A stretch of 64,000 bases of DNA from Paracentrotus lividus (Eukaryota > Echinodermata > Echinoidea > Camarodonta > Echinidae), in NCBI GenBank assembly GCA_940671915.1, contig CALNVZ010003434.1, positions 118,954 to 182,953 of the forward strand. Direction: 5' to 3'. Both the position numbers and the translations under genes were made by a program. The first letter of the stretch is position 1. The number at the start of each line of letters is the position of its first letter. Shown in pieces: positions 24,901 through 36,149 of the stretch. The notes under the pieces were generated by a model, which was not told the origin of the DNA, ran no database searches, and was given only the letters and a program-made list of their open reading frames with translations.

Positions 24901-25600
24901 CATCGTACATTAAAAAATATTGTAATGAGAGGTTTCTCTGAAGGATATATTTTTGCTTTTAAGAAAGTCCCCACAAATAAATTGTTTGTTTGTTTGTTTT
25001 TTGTTTTTTTAATCCTGAGTGTGAAACTAGTTACCCCCAATACTTATTGCAAAGTTTTGTTTGTTGGAATTGACCTTATCAATTCTGACTTGAATGGGGT
25101 GAGAGAGGTGTCCTCGTTTCAATCTATCTAGGCAGCATACACCAGTAGACATTATAATAATGTCATATCAGCAGTGTGGGCAGGAGAGAGAATTTGTGAG
25201 ATAATTGCACAATGATCTCCACTCAATTCTCTTCCCAATCCTCGCACCTCATACCTGTGATTGCGCATGGGTTCAAATTTTTTACTGGTGGATCTAAATT
25301 TAGAATCACTCGCCTATTTTCAGTGCATTGTTGTCAATCTGTTTTTATCTTCCATGGAAATGATATTCTGAGCCGCCTAGAACGGGAGGACAAATATTAA
25401 AGTGAATTAACAGGAGGGTTTTTATTTCTTCTCATATTATTAGAGATACGGTCTGGATATGTTGAAATTTGTGCAATTAATACACTGTATTGTACATGTA
25501 AATTCCGGAATTCGGTATATTTATTTCTCAAAATTTCCTTGTTTTTGTGAATTTTTAGCCCTTTTTCAGCCTTTATGCCCACATACTTATGCTTTTTCAT

Positions 25601-26252
25601 TTTTATGCCTCCGCCACCGAAGGTGGTGCAGGAGGCATCATGTTTTCAGGTTGTCCGTCCGTCCGTACGTCCCGTTTGCTCATTATTGCGATATCTCAAG
25701 AAATGTTTGAGATATGAACTTCAAACTGAGGGAGAGTATGTATCATCATAGGGAGATGATCTGATTAGATTTTGGAGTATGTAGGTCAAAGGTCAAGGGT
25801 CACAGAGGTCAAATTATGAAATTTCATGTAAATGAGTTCGTTATCGCGATATCTCAAGAACTGTTTGAGAAATGAACTTGAAACTGAGGGAGAGTATGTA
25901 TCATCATAGGAAGATGATCTGATTAGATTTTGGAGAACATAGGTCAAAGGTCAAGGGTCACAGAGGTCAAATTGTGAAATTTCATGTAAATAAGTTTGTT
26001 TCGCGATATCTCAAGAACCCTTTGAGATATGAACTTCAAACTGAGGGAGAGTATGTACCATCATAGGAAGATGATCTGATTAAATTTTGGAGTATGTAGG
26101 TCAAAGGTCAAGGGTCACGGAGGTCAAAATTTTCAGTACCATGTACAGACTTGTGCCATACATGTATGTCAATGGGCTATACATTTCTGATCTGGCAATG
26201 GCGGAGGCATATATTTCGACTGCGTGCGTTCGAGGATTCATCTTGTTTTTTT
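25601..26252 (+). mobile_element. Half-site repeat family, copy A
   Basis: Starts TTTTATGCCTCCGCCACC (a hairpin with the following GGTGGTGCAGGAGGC), then a short CCGT array, then three units of about 158 bp. Each unit opens with a GCGATATCTCAAGAA-like sequence and closes with AGGTCAAAGGTCAAGGGTCA and AGAGGTCA. It ends with TGGCGGAGGCATA, the inverse of TATGCCTCCGCCA at the start, then a palindrome-like CGACTGCGTGCGTTCG and ATTCATCTTG. No protein. Copies B and C share ends and layout. Confidence 0.85.
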
Positions 26253-26601
26253 CTGTTACTGTTGTTGTTGCCAATTTCAGGATTTTTAATGATACCGAGG
26301 TTCATCTTTGCTATGTCAAATTATATACATTTACATCAATTTAGATTTCAGTATATGATGGAGATGAGGAGCGCTATTAAAAGAAAATTGTTATTATATT
26401 ATTATTATTATCCTTGAATCTACTAGTATACTACTGTCTGCTCTGTGTATTTACCAGTAACCTAACAACATAGGACAAGGCTTGGATGTAATAAACTACA
26501 GTAGGATGCTCCTCAATTAGGTATGCCAATTTAATTGATTAGCTTTGATCCTCCAAACAGCACATCAATTATTGGCATTTGCTCTTCATGTACATGTTCT
26601 T

Positions 26602-27111
26602 CTTAGAGTGTGTTCAATGTCCTAATTTCAAATTTATACGGCCAACATGAATCATTGATACAAAACGCAATTACAAAACGCTGATATAAAGAAAAACAAA
26701 GAGGGTTCTTGTCCCACTTCCATTTCCCGTGTAAAAATAACGTGTTTCAAATCTCAATTTAAATTTATACGCGAAAATTTAAACGCCGAAAAGATGCGTT
26801 TACAAACAAATCAGCTTCAATTTTACGACCTTTGAGCATCGCGATTGCAACGAAATGCGACATTGAACAGTATTGAGTTTTCAACGTGTTTAAATGTGCT
26901 CTCGCAATGGAAGCTTCCCGGTGCAATGCAAAAGAGAGAGATTGTTTTTTGAGAGTGGGGATTTAAAGACGATCGACGTATAAACACGTTAAATTTTGGA
27001 CACTGAACGGTGCACCGTGATCGCCGTTGTGTTTGAGTTTTGTGATTGCGTTTTGTATCATGATTCATGTTGGCGTATAAATTTGAAACTGGACATTGAA
27101 CACACTCTAAG
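26602..27111. mobile_element. TIR element with ~80-bp inverted ends
   Basis: CTTAGAGTGTGTTCAATGTC at the left and its inverse at the right. The match runs on with few changes through AATTTATACG, CCAACATGAATCAT and ACAAAACGCAAT. The interior of about 350 bp includes several CGTTTA/TAAACG words. No transposase is visible. Confidence 0.85.
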
Positions 27112-27156
27112 CATAATTTAGACTAAGTGGTTGTTTAAATGATTATATGAATTGCA

Positions 27157-27513
27157 TTAAAGCCAGTACGAACTAACAGCCTCATATAGCACCACCTCAA
27201 ATCCACAACTACTTGAATCTGCCCTGATTCCTAACCCATAATGCAACATCTTGATAGTTTAGTCTTATAATTCTGGCTCATTTGAATGAAAACATACTTC
27301 CCACTTCTCAATGAATTCACATTGAGATAAATATGTTGCGAAGTAGCAACACACATACTTTTCCCCTCAAAGCATTTAGTTTCCCAGTACAAATTAAATT
27401 GTAGGTTAATTTATACACCGTCTTGTTAATAGTTATCTCAAAAGGTATACTTTAAGACTAGCTATTTATAACACACAGTCAATGAGAGTGTTGCTCAGTT
27501 CGCTCTCGCTTTA
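27157..27513 (-). mobile_element. TIR element family 3, copy B (inverted)
   Basis: Reverse-complement match of 24589..24900 over almost its whole length, ending CGCTCTCGCTTTAA. It carries additional bases in the middle relative to copy A, so the two copies have diverged by indels. Confidence 0.8.
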
Positions 27514-27782
27514 ATACCGGTATTTTCAGGGAAAATTAATTTTTGATGAAAGTGGATGAATGCATTGAATGTTGATGTTTAATGATGACAAAATTTATTT
27601 GTGCCATATTGTTTTCTTGTTCATATTACAAGTATAGGGTAGACATACATGTATTACCAGTACTGTACATATTAATGATTACTAGTACAATGTAGTTTTA
27701 TTGAACTGACAACGATTTGGTATATTTTTTCGTGTATTGGGGGATTTGAAATTTATCTATTCAATTCGTACCTGAAAAGACT

Positions 27783-27995
27783 TGACCAACTGGTGTTAGA
27801 CCAATGGGACATTAAACAAAATGGATCTTAGGCGAAATTTGAATAGACAAAATGGTAATTAGGCAAGCTGGCAATTAGATAATAAGACGAACGTGTTGTA
27901 GACGAAATGGAATTAGACCATGTTAGCTGAGACCAAACAGGCATTAATCAGACTCAAGGTGGACCATTTAGACCAATTCTATTGGCAATTGACCA
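27783..27995. repeat. Degenerate short-period repeat of a TTAGACnAAATGG word
   Basis: Words such as TTAGACCAATGGG, TAGACAAAATGG, TTAGGCAAGCTGG, TAGACGAAATGG and TTAGACCATG recur every 12 to 25 bp for about 200 bp, with no exact period. It looks like a decayed tandem array. Confidence 0.6.
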
Positions 27996-29795
27996 ATTTA
28001 TGAACATATGAAAATTTGCCTTTAGATATTTAATCGACCCCAAAAGCATTACACCTCAACCATTTACTACTGTAGGCAACCATTCTATCCTTGACTGTCG
28101 TATCAATGCAGGTCTCAACCGAACCAAACTTTCAATTGTTATTAAAAAACGAGATGAAGGGGGGGGGGGGGCTTGGACAAGATGATTCCCTGACAGCCAT
28201 GTTCATTACTTAATAGCCTTGGGTGAAATTATATGGAGGTGGATGTTTGGAAAGCGTTGGGAGGAAAATTTGCTAATTGTCTTGTAACGAGATGTTACTG
28301 CTAAAAGCCAGAGGGTCAGAAAGCGATAGCTGTGTGTGGCTCAGTGAATCCATGCTTGATTATATAGTGGTTGGTGTACAATATAGGTTTGCAGAGTGTG
28401 TATACAATATGTATTTTACTTGCTCTTCTTACGAGTGCCTAAAAATAGGTTCTTGTATATTTGGCCAGTGCATAATCAATGCTTGACAAATACTTAGCAA
28501 ATATCATAGAATTTCATTATGTGTAACTATAGAAATATGAAGAAGTGATTAATTTGGTAGGTCTTCTATACATGACTTGTAAGGGATTTGCTCAATATTC
28601 TGTGCATTCACAATAAAAACAGTCTGGATTCATTAAAAAACAAAGATATTGTTTTCCAGCAAAGTAATATTTTAAAGCAATAATGACATTTCATCAACAG
28701 CTTTTCTCAACTGTTTATATAGACAAGAAAGAATTACTTTTCTTTCAAATACTCTTTATTTACTTTTTTGGTAAAGTGATAGGATACTATTCAACATATA
28801 GTGCCATGAATGCAAAAAATATGAGCAGTTTTTTAATATTCTGCTCAATACGTGCTTGGAATATTCAACAGGTTTTTTTTTTGCATTAACAGCCAACACC
28901 TGTTTTCATCAGTAGGCCCTAAGCATTTTTTTTGTTTTTTTTTGTTTTTTTTTTTGCCAACCAACCTGTTTTCAACCTTTGGTATTTCAGGAGGGAAAAA
29001 ATTAACAGTCATGGGGAAAAAATTGATGTTATCTGTATGTTTTTTCACTACAAAAATGAATTAGTCTTTCTTGCAGATAGCATGTACATGTAACTTTCAA
29101 CTATCCGTAAATGTTGCTACTTTATAGAAAACGACAACTGTCACCTTTTTGTATATTGCTTTTAAATATTACTACCCAATTAAGGGAGAAATTATGTAAA
29201 TATGAAATGTAAATGAAAGTATATCTTCCTAATTTGGCAAAGGTAAAGGTTGTTTATAAGAAGAAATAACATGTATACAAAATGATAGAAATCAAGTGGA
29301 TACTGATGTTTGTTGAGAGCTGTAATGTGCTGCCATCTACATCATTCTTGTTGTGGCTTGAGATTTTTATTATTTTTTTGTTGTTGTAAAATAACCATTT
29401 CTTGTCTTCTTTATTAAACTCAGTCACAGTTGTAATATCTTCCTCCATTTCTGGAGTGAATACAAGGGGTTCTAGATTTAAAATTTTCCTCTTATCTGTA
29501 TTTTGATACTTGTTAAATCTTTAGTGACAAAACTTCATTGAGATCAATTTTCTTTTGGAAATTGGCAACACTTGTGAATACCGATTTTTGTTTCACACCT
29601 CTACTAAAGATAGCAAGTGAAACTAGCTGTGGGTAGAAAATTTACTTTTCAACTCTTTTGTGACAATAATTTATTAAGAAAAGCTTTTTGTACAAATTGG
29701 CAAAAGTGATGAATACTGATTTTTTGTTTTACACTCTAATATGTTGCCATCTACTGAAGATAACAATTCAGTATCGCTGTGGCTCGGAAATCTAC

Positions 29796-31052
29796 TTTTT
29801 ATGCCTCCGCCACCGAAGGTGGTGCCGGAGGCATTATGTTTTCGGGTTGTCCGTCCGTCCGTCCGTCCGTCCGTCCGTACGTCCGTCCGTACGTCCGTCC
29901 GTACGTCCGTCCCGTTTTCGTTCTCGCGATAACTTAAGAACCGTTTGACGGATCACTTTGAAACTTGGATCATGTATGCATATGGTAGGGACAATGAACT
30001 GATTAGATTTTAGGGTCATGAGGTCAAAGGTCAAAGGTCACAGAGGTCATTGTATGCATGAAAATGGCTCGTTCTCGCCATAACTTAAAAACCGTTTGAC
30101 GGGTCAACTTCAAACTTGGATAATGTGTGCCTATGGGAGGGGCAATGAACTGATAAGATTTTAGGGTCATGAGGTCAAAGGTCAAAGGTCACAGAGGTCA
30201 CTGTATGCATGAAAATGGCTCGTTCTCGCCATAACTTAAAAACTATGTGACGGGTCAACTTCAAACTTGAGTAATGTGTGCATATGGGAGGGGCAATGAA
30301 CTGATTAGATTTTGGGGTCAAAGGTCAAAGGTCACAGAGGTCATTGTGTACATGAAAATGGCTTGTTCTCGCAATAAACTTAAAAACCGTTTGACGGATC
30401 AATTTCAAACTTGGGTCATATGTGCATATGGGACGGACAATAAACTGATTAGAATTTAGAGTCATGAGGTCAAAGTTCAAAGGCCACAGAGGACATTGTG
30501 TACGTGAAATGGCTTGTTCTTGCGATAACTTAAGAACAGTTTGATGGATGAACATCAAACTTGGGTCATGTGTGCATATGGTAGGGACAATGAATTTATT
30601 ATATTTTGAGGTCATGAAGTCAAAGGTCAAGGGTCACAGACGTCATTGTATACATTAAAATGGCACGTTCTTGCTGTAACTTCTGAACCGTTTTATGGAT
30701 CAACTTCAAACTTGGGTCATGTGGGAGGAAAGATGAACTGATTAGATTTTTGAGGTCAGGACATCAAAGGTCACTGGTTATTTATGTAAATGACTCGTTT
30801 GTGCAATTTCTGAAGGACCTTTGACAGATCAACTTAAACATGTTTATCATTTTTATTACATCAGTAGCCATCCTTCCTGAGTTGGAAATATTTCTGATGA
30901 TACAACTTTAATAGATTTGGGGTCAATATCTCAAAGATGTCATGGTATAAATGGATGTAAAATACTCAACATGCGCATGCCTTTTTTTCCTGATGTGGCA
31001 ATACGGAGGCATGCCTTCCGACCGTGCGCGGTCGAAGATTCATCTAGTTTTT
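29796..31052 (+). mobile_element. Half-site repeat family, copy B
   Basis: Begins CTTTTTATGCCTCCGCCACC and hairpin, then a CCGT/ACGT array (29850..29914), then about six units of roughly 149 bp opening with CGCGATAACTTAAGAACCGT-like sequence. Early units carry GGGTCATGAGGTCAAAGGTC followed by AAAGGTCACAGAGGTCA, i.e. several AGGTCA half-sites in direct order. Units decay toward the 3' end. It terminates in GACCGTGCGCGGTC, ATTCATCTAG and T-rich sequence. Largest of the three copies, with no protein. Confidence 0.85.
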
Positions 31053-31207
31053 ACTCATTTGTGATCCATGGATTTAGGAGCAACATGAATATGAATATAT
31101 TTACATGTTTTTTAAATATGTTAATTGGATAATATCTACAAACATGTATGACATATTGATAGTGACAGTGACGTCATTTTGATTATCGCATTTTGATATC
31201 TTTACAG

Positions 31208-31309
31208 ATCAAAGATTATGAAAAACTTGACACCCTTGATGAAAGGCTAGAAGAAGCAAGGAGAATCTTTGATAACTACATCATGAAAGAAGTCTTATCA
31301 TGTACACAT
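31208..31309 (+). CDS. GRK2: GRK2/3 exon: RGS-homology domain, middle
   Basis: A 102-bp exon of 34 codons, phase 0 at both ends. Acceptor ctttacag, donor CAT|gtaagt. It encodes [20 protein letters not shown] then [14 protein letters not shown]. This aligns without gaps to the GRK2 segment IKKYEKLETEEER through IFDSYIMKELLACSH. The acidic, amphipathic stretch corresponds to RGS helices, and YIMKE is a hallmark of the GRK2/3 branch. The exon follows the largest intron in the window (about 25.5 kb). Only substitutions distinguish it from vertebrate sequence. Confidence 0.97.
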
Positions 31310-31866
31310 GTAAGTGTTCAAATAAACCGACTCTCTAAATGTAAACGAGTGAATTTTAACTTGTTTAAGGAGTTAAACGTAGACAACACTTTTTTTTAGT
31401 GAAAAACCACTCTGAAAGGAGTGAAAGTTGTTATTTGGATAGTTAGTTTCTATTCTAAACAGTGCTAACAATTCACTTTCACACTCCTTTTACCACTTTA
31501 AAACGTGTTGTCCACCATTTCACTCCCTTTACTCCTTATTGCACTCTTTCCACTCGCCTTACATTAAGAGAGTAATTCTATGAGTAAAAATAAAACTGCT
31601 TTCTTACTTATAGAGTGACGAACTTTACTCTTGAATCTTGTAGTATACAAGAAACGATGTCATCATCATAAAGAACTTCTGAATATTTTAGAGACTTTAA
31701 AGACTTACAATAATTCAAATTAAGGCAAATGTTTCTTTCAAGTTGTTTAGGGTTAGTGTACTTCAATCAGTTTATTTTTCAATGTCCTTTTATGATCCTC
31801 CAATGTTTTATGTAAAATCAAGCATTGTACCCAATCATCTAAATATTCATTTCTCTTTCCTTCCAG
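31310..31866 (+). other. GRK2: Intron, 557 bp
   Basis: Donor gtaagt, acceptor ttccttccag. It contains a foldback around 31406..31490 (AAAGGAGTGAAAGTTGTTA mirrored by TAACAATTCACTTTCACACT) and repeated GGAGT/ACTCC words up to about 31560. No other feature. Confidence 0.9.
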
Positions 31867-31941
31867 CAATTCTCAAAGTCAGCAGTAGAAAACGTGAGAC
31901 AAAGACTGACAAATCAAGAAGCCAAACCAGACCTCTTTAGT
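31867..31941 (+). CDS. GRK2: GRK2/3 exon: RGS-homology domain, later helices
   Basis: A 75-bp exon of 25 codons, phase 0 at both ends. Acceptor ttccttccag, donor AGT|gtaagt. It encodes QFSKSAVENVRQRLTNQEAK then PDLFS, matching GRK2 PFSKSATEHVQGHL and PPDLFQ. The central part (RQRLTNQEAK) is the least conserved part of the visible protein, as in other GRK2 orthologues. The 557-bp intron before it is the shortest in the window. Junctions on both sides keep the frame. Confidence 0.96.
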
Positions 31942-32024
31942 GTAAGTCTTGTCTCTTCTTTTATCTTTCTTTATAAAAAGTGATTTAGAAATTCTTTCTA
32001 TTTGAAAGGATATCAGGTACATGT

Positions 32025-32183
32025 AAAGCCCACCGCACACCTTACCACTTTTAGTCATGCAAGTGACTTACTTTGGATCTGAAATATCAAAGCGCATATA
32101 TTTTGCACATGCTGTTTTATTTTGGATACAAAGCTGGTCAGTCATGCCACCAAAAGTCGTGAGGTGTGTGGTGGTGGCCTTTA
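32025..32183. mobile_element. MITE with AAAGCCCACCGCACACC ends
   Basis: Left AAAGCCCACCGCACACCTTA and right, in reverse complement, AAAGGCCACCACCACACACC, with CACTTTTAGTCATGC-like inner matches. About 158 bp, no coding content. Confidence 0.65.
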
Positions 32184-33148
32184 TGCCCTTCTGGCTCTGA
32201 AAATATCAGAGTAAAATGATCAGTATGGAAGATGTATGTTTGTATGCAGTCAAGTCTCTTATACCATCATGTGAGCTGCAAAGTAGGAAAGTCATTCTGT
32301 GTGAAAGGATACAAGGTAAATGTAAAGTCAGTGTGGTTCACAGCGAAAAAAAAATCATCATGAATTTTAAGTAGTAAATATGAGTAATAATAGTAATATT
32401 AAGCATTTATAATGCGCCGTCTATCTAGTAAAATATTCAGAGGCGCAGCTAATATTATTACCCGGCTATAGCCATAGCTGCCCTAATAAAGGGCGCTTTA
32501 AGCATTCAAGGAATTTCTTCCTACCTGAGTAGTATGTAGGATTTATATTGAAAAGTTTCTTGTTTTTATAATTTGTTGAGAGCCAGAAGGAAGATCATTT
32601 TTTAGATAAGATAAGACCCATCTGACTTCTGGGAAACGAAAATATAAGAGAATTTTTGCTTATAATCACCTTGTTCCTGCAATCTGCATATTAATATTAT
32701 TAAGAAGGTTTTATACATGTATGTACGAAATGTTCAAAAGGAGGCTTGCAGAGAGAGAAAGAGAGTGGGGGAGGGAGGGAGGAGAGATGATCAGAGAGAG
32801 TAACAAAGGAGAAGGAAAGAGACACGGTGAGGAAATTGATGTGTGTGGACAGAAGGATAGAGGGAGAAAGAAAGGTAGAGTCACAGTCACTATGAAGACA
32901 GACAAACAGAAGGAAGGATATACATGTAGAGATAGAAAGATAGAAACGAATATGATTCCCCAAATTTCTCTCCAAACGGTTTCACTCTTTTTGACTTGAC
33001 ACTTTGCAGCATGGTTTTGCTGCATGCACGGTAGGCAATGCAACCCCCAGATAGACACACACACCGAGACACCCTCACACACTCACACAGAGAAATCCCA
33101 CTCGATATTACTGCAGAAGATACAACGTCCGCCAAAGTTATTACGCGC

Positions 33149-33156
33149 ATTTGCAT
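33149..33156. promoter_or_regulatory. POU octamer beside a TGCATGCGCA word
   Basis: ATTTGCAT (inverse ATGCAAAT, the POU octamer) is followed within a few bases by ATGCATGCGCAGCTG, containing an NRF1-like half and an E-box-like CAGCTG. It sits in a less AT-rich patch (33020..33240). Suggestive only. Confidence 0.25.
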
Positions 33157-35952
33157 AATGCATGCGCAGCTGTATTCCCACTCTGTAGTCAGTGGCAAAT
33201 GGCGTCTGAAAGGTGGCTTTCACGCACACACGAATATTGCTGTGACAAACTGCATAAGTGTAATGTTACATGTTCCCCTCGACTTGCAATTTCCCCCTCG
33301 TTTTATGTCTTTGCATATTTTTTTCTTTTCTTCGAGGTACCGCTCTTCATTGATGTACACGATGTGTGATACATCATACATGAAAAGGGCTTGAATGATG
33401 GATATTTCTGATGACTAGTTCACAATTTTACAGGTTGTAAATAAAATTGTTTGGCTTTGTGCTCTGTTGAGTAGATATGGACGAATTGATGCTGAATGGA
33501 TAAATATATTTTTGGTGGATTGACATTTTTGTCAGTTTTTAATTTTGCTTTCACATTTTGTATAGAAAATTACATCATTGATGGATACATGTAGATGGAT
33601 GAAAGAAGTATTGTGCAATAGTGATTAAAAGATGATTACTTTTGTAAATATATTGAGAGATGTTGAGAGAGAGAGAGAGGGGGGGGGGGTATTGCAAAAA
33701 CCTTTCAGAACCTTAAATGAGATGTATTCATGCCTTTTTTCAGGTATTTCTACTATCAAAAGTGCTGGCAGCTATTTCTAAAATTAGAAATATAACAATA
33801 TGTCTTGTTTTGTTGAAAGAATGTGTTATGAAATCTTTAAATAATAGACGAAACCTCATCTTGTCCGCCCACACAAGTTACTGAATGACTTTTGAATTTC
33901 AAATTGTAGTGTGTTTTCAAACAAAAAAGTCAGGACATGAAAGGAATTTAATCTTTCAATTGGATACAATCATTTTTCTGTTATGGATTATTGCTGAATG
34001 TTTTTTGTTTTTAAATGTCAAGAATTGCATAATGTAATATCATTAGAGATTATTACTCGTACCATTTTATAATTTTGGTGATTTTTTTTTCAATCATTTT
34101 ATTTTATCAATAATCCAATAATAAAAGAATTCATTAGTAACTATGATTCTTTTTCTGTAGTGGACTTACATTTATATATAAAGCACATGAATATATTTTG
34201 CCCCGTTTTTATCATGTCGTTCAACATCTGGTTTTTATTTTCCTTGTACGTGTATTCTTGCTCAAAATCTATGGATGTTTTTTCAGTAAACAATTCACAA
34301 AGACACAGGTGGTTAATTCGAGCATACTGAACATGACATTTAGAGATATTGATTCTAAACTGAATTTTATTTTCAAGATGTTCTGAACAGTAATGTCCAT
34401 TACAAGATCATGTACAGTTTGGGAAATATCATTTAGGTCTTCATGGCTACATGACTTGTATACGCTGTTGGATTTTGATTAAATGAAACACTATGCATGT
34501 TCTCTAAAAAGTTGGTGATTTAATCATCCCTTATCTGTTTGTCATATTGGTCAAAATTGGGCAAAAACGTACTCAATTGTCATTTTCTGAAATTGATTTA
34601 TGATTGTTCTTTTGAGATCCACATGTAAGTAAAAAGTATTAATAAGATCTTGCAATTTGCATTGTTGTTATCCTTTTTTTAATTTGAAATGTAGTTCTTT
34701 ATAGTTGTAAGAGATGGATGACCATGAAGTGACATAATATAGTACTCTGTTTCTGTATACATCTTCTTAGTTTTTATTTTTTATAAATTCTATTTTCATA
34801 ATCAATTTTATAGTTTAGGGATGTAACAGTTTTTCGTTTTTTTTTAACTGTAAGGTATTTATCATCATCACCTTAACATCATATAAAATTCACAATTCCT
34901 TTTTTTTTTCTGAACAAAAATGGTGGAAATACATGTATAATGAAAAATCTGTGAAGGGATTCAAGTTCTCTTGTCTTGTATGTGCAAATTGCTGATTGCC
35001 TTCTATTACGAGTAATCTATAATTTGATTTCAATTATTCAATTAGTTCCTTTTGCCGCTGACATTTGAGCTTCTAGGAGACATCCTCAAGCACTGATAAG
35101 CTCATTTACGCATATTAGTTAGCCGTAAAAAAAGCTGCTATTTTGTCCTCTCTCTTGTGCTGTTATTATTTGAACAGCTGTTTGGATATGAAGTATATGG
35201 AATGAGAGTTAGCTGACATCACGCTTTGCCAATGCCGTGCCCACTTCGGCCGTTTCACGCACGACACAATCGATTTGGTCAAAAATTTTATGATAGTGGG
35301 AAATGCCATTAAATTGTATTTCTTCTGTAAATTAATGGTGTTGAGGAACCCTGCTTTGCCGCTGACATCGGCATCATTTTAGAATTTTATTTTATTGAAT
35401 GGCATGTAATGTAATTCCCAACGTTGAAACTAAAAGCAATTCTGGCACTTTTTAAGTATTAATGAAAAATTAGCAATACAAGATTAAAGAGAATGCAACA
35501 TCTTAAATCTTGTTATTTTTCTTCAATTAACGAAAACATTGTAAGACATTAATCAATTGATCATCAATACATTGTACATGTACATGTAGGTACATGTACA
35601 TTTGTACATGCATATGATACAGTCAACGTTTTTAAACTGTAAGTTTACGAAACCTCAAACTCTGAAAGTTTGAGCTGCTATCAACGACTCACACAAAATC
35701 AAATCAAATCAAATTCAAATCCTTAAATTGACAAGATTCTGGCAAAAATTCAGTGGTTTTCAATAGAAATTCAAAATTTAAACATACATTTTGTAGTTTG
35801 TATAAATTTTAGTCATTACATATATTTTAGAAGTGTATAGCAATTGAAAAAAAAAACAGTTTGCATAAGAAAAGCAAATGAAGTTGGCCTTTAAATAATC
35901 TTTAAAGGATTGTGTCATGACTCCTCTACAGGCCCTGAATATTTCATTCATT

Positions 35953-36068
35953 AAAGCTCCTTTCACAATTGGTGGTGCGACTGCTTACAACCGTTGCGAT
36001 TGTGTGCAACATATATTGTGACCAAATGATCACAAACGATGGCAATGAGCAATTGTGAAAGCCCTTTT
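35953..36068. mobile_element. MITE with AAAGCTCCTTTCACAATTG ends
   Basis: Left AAAGCTCCTTTCACAATTGG and right, in reverse complement, AAAAGGGCTTTCACAATTGC. The centre holds GATTGTGTGC/ACCAAATGATCAC words. About 115 bp. Confidence 0.7.
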
Positions 36069-36149
36069 ACTTTAACAACCAGGAAGAAAAATAGTGTTAT
36101 TATTATCATTATTATCATTATTACATGCATTGTAAATAAACCTTCTGGG

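Larger units (their letters stand above)
5751..31207 (+). other. GRK2: Intron, about 25.5 kb
   Basis: Bounded by GCG|gtaggt and ctttacag|ATC. Open stretches inside are short and lack recognisable domains. Content: MITEs and TIR elements between 5991 and 8361, MITEs at 13599..13843, a tRNA-like piece at 15512, pyrimidine-rich DNA at 16059..17690 and 20712..21460, an inverted-repeat cluster at 20846, a LINE tail at 22404, TIR elements at 23525..27513, a degenerate short-period repeat at 27783, and half-site repeat copies at 25601 and 29796. Stretches 8362..13598, 17700..20700 and 28000..29790 show only AT-rich DNA, TACATGTA-type palindromes and simple repeats. Confidence 0.85.

Noticed and set aside
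29834..30034. Arg/Thr/Asp-Gly repeat reading frame on the minus strand
   Set aside because: It arises from the CCGT array of the half-site repeat, not from a gene.
32398..32510. Segment with AATGCGCCG and GGGCGCTTTAAGCATTCAAG, suggestive of a SINE or LINE tail
   Set aside because: No second copy in the window and no tRNA or reverse transcriptase signal.
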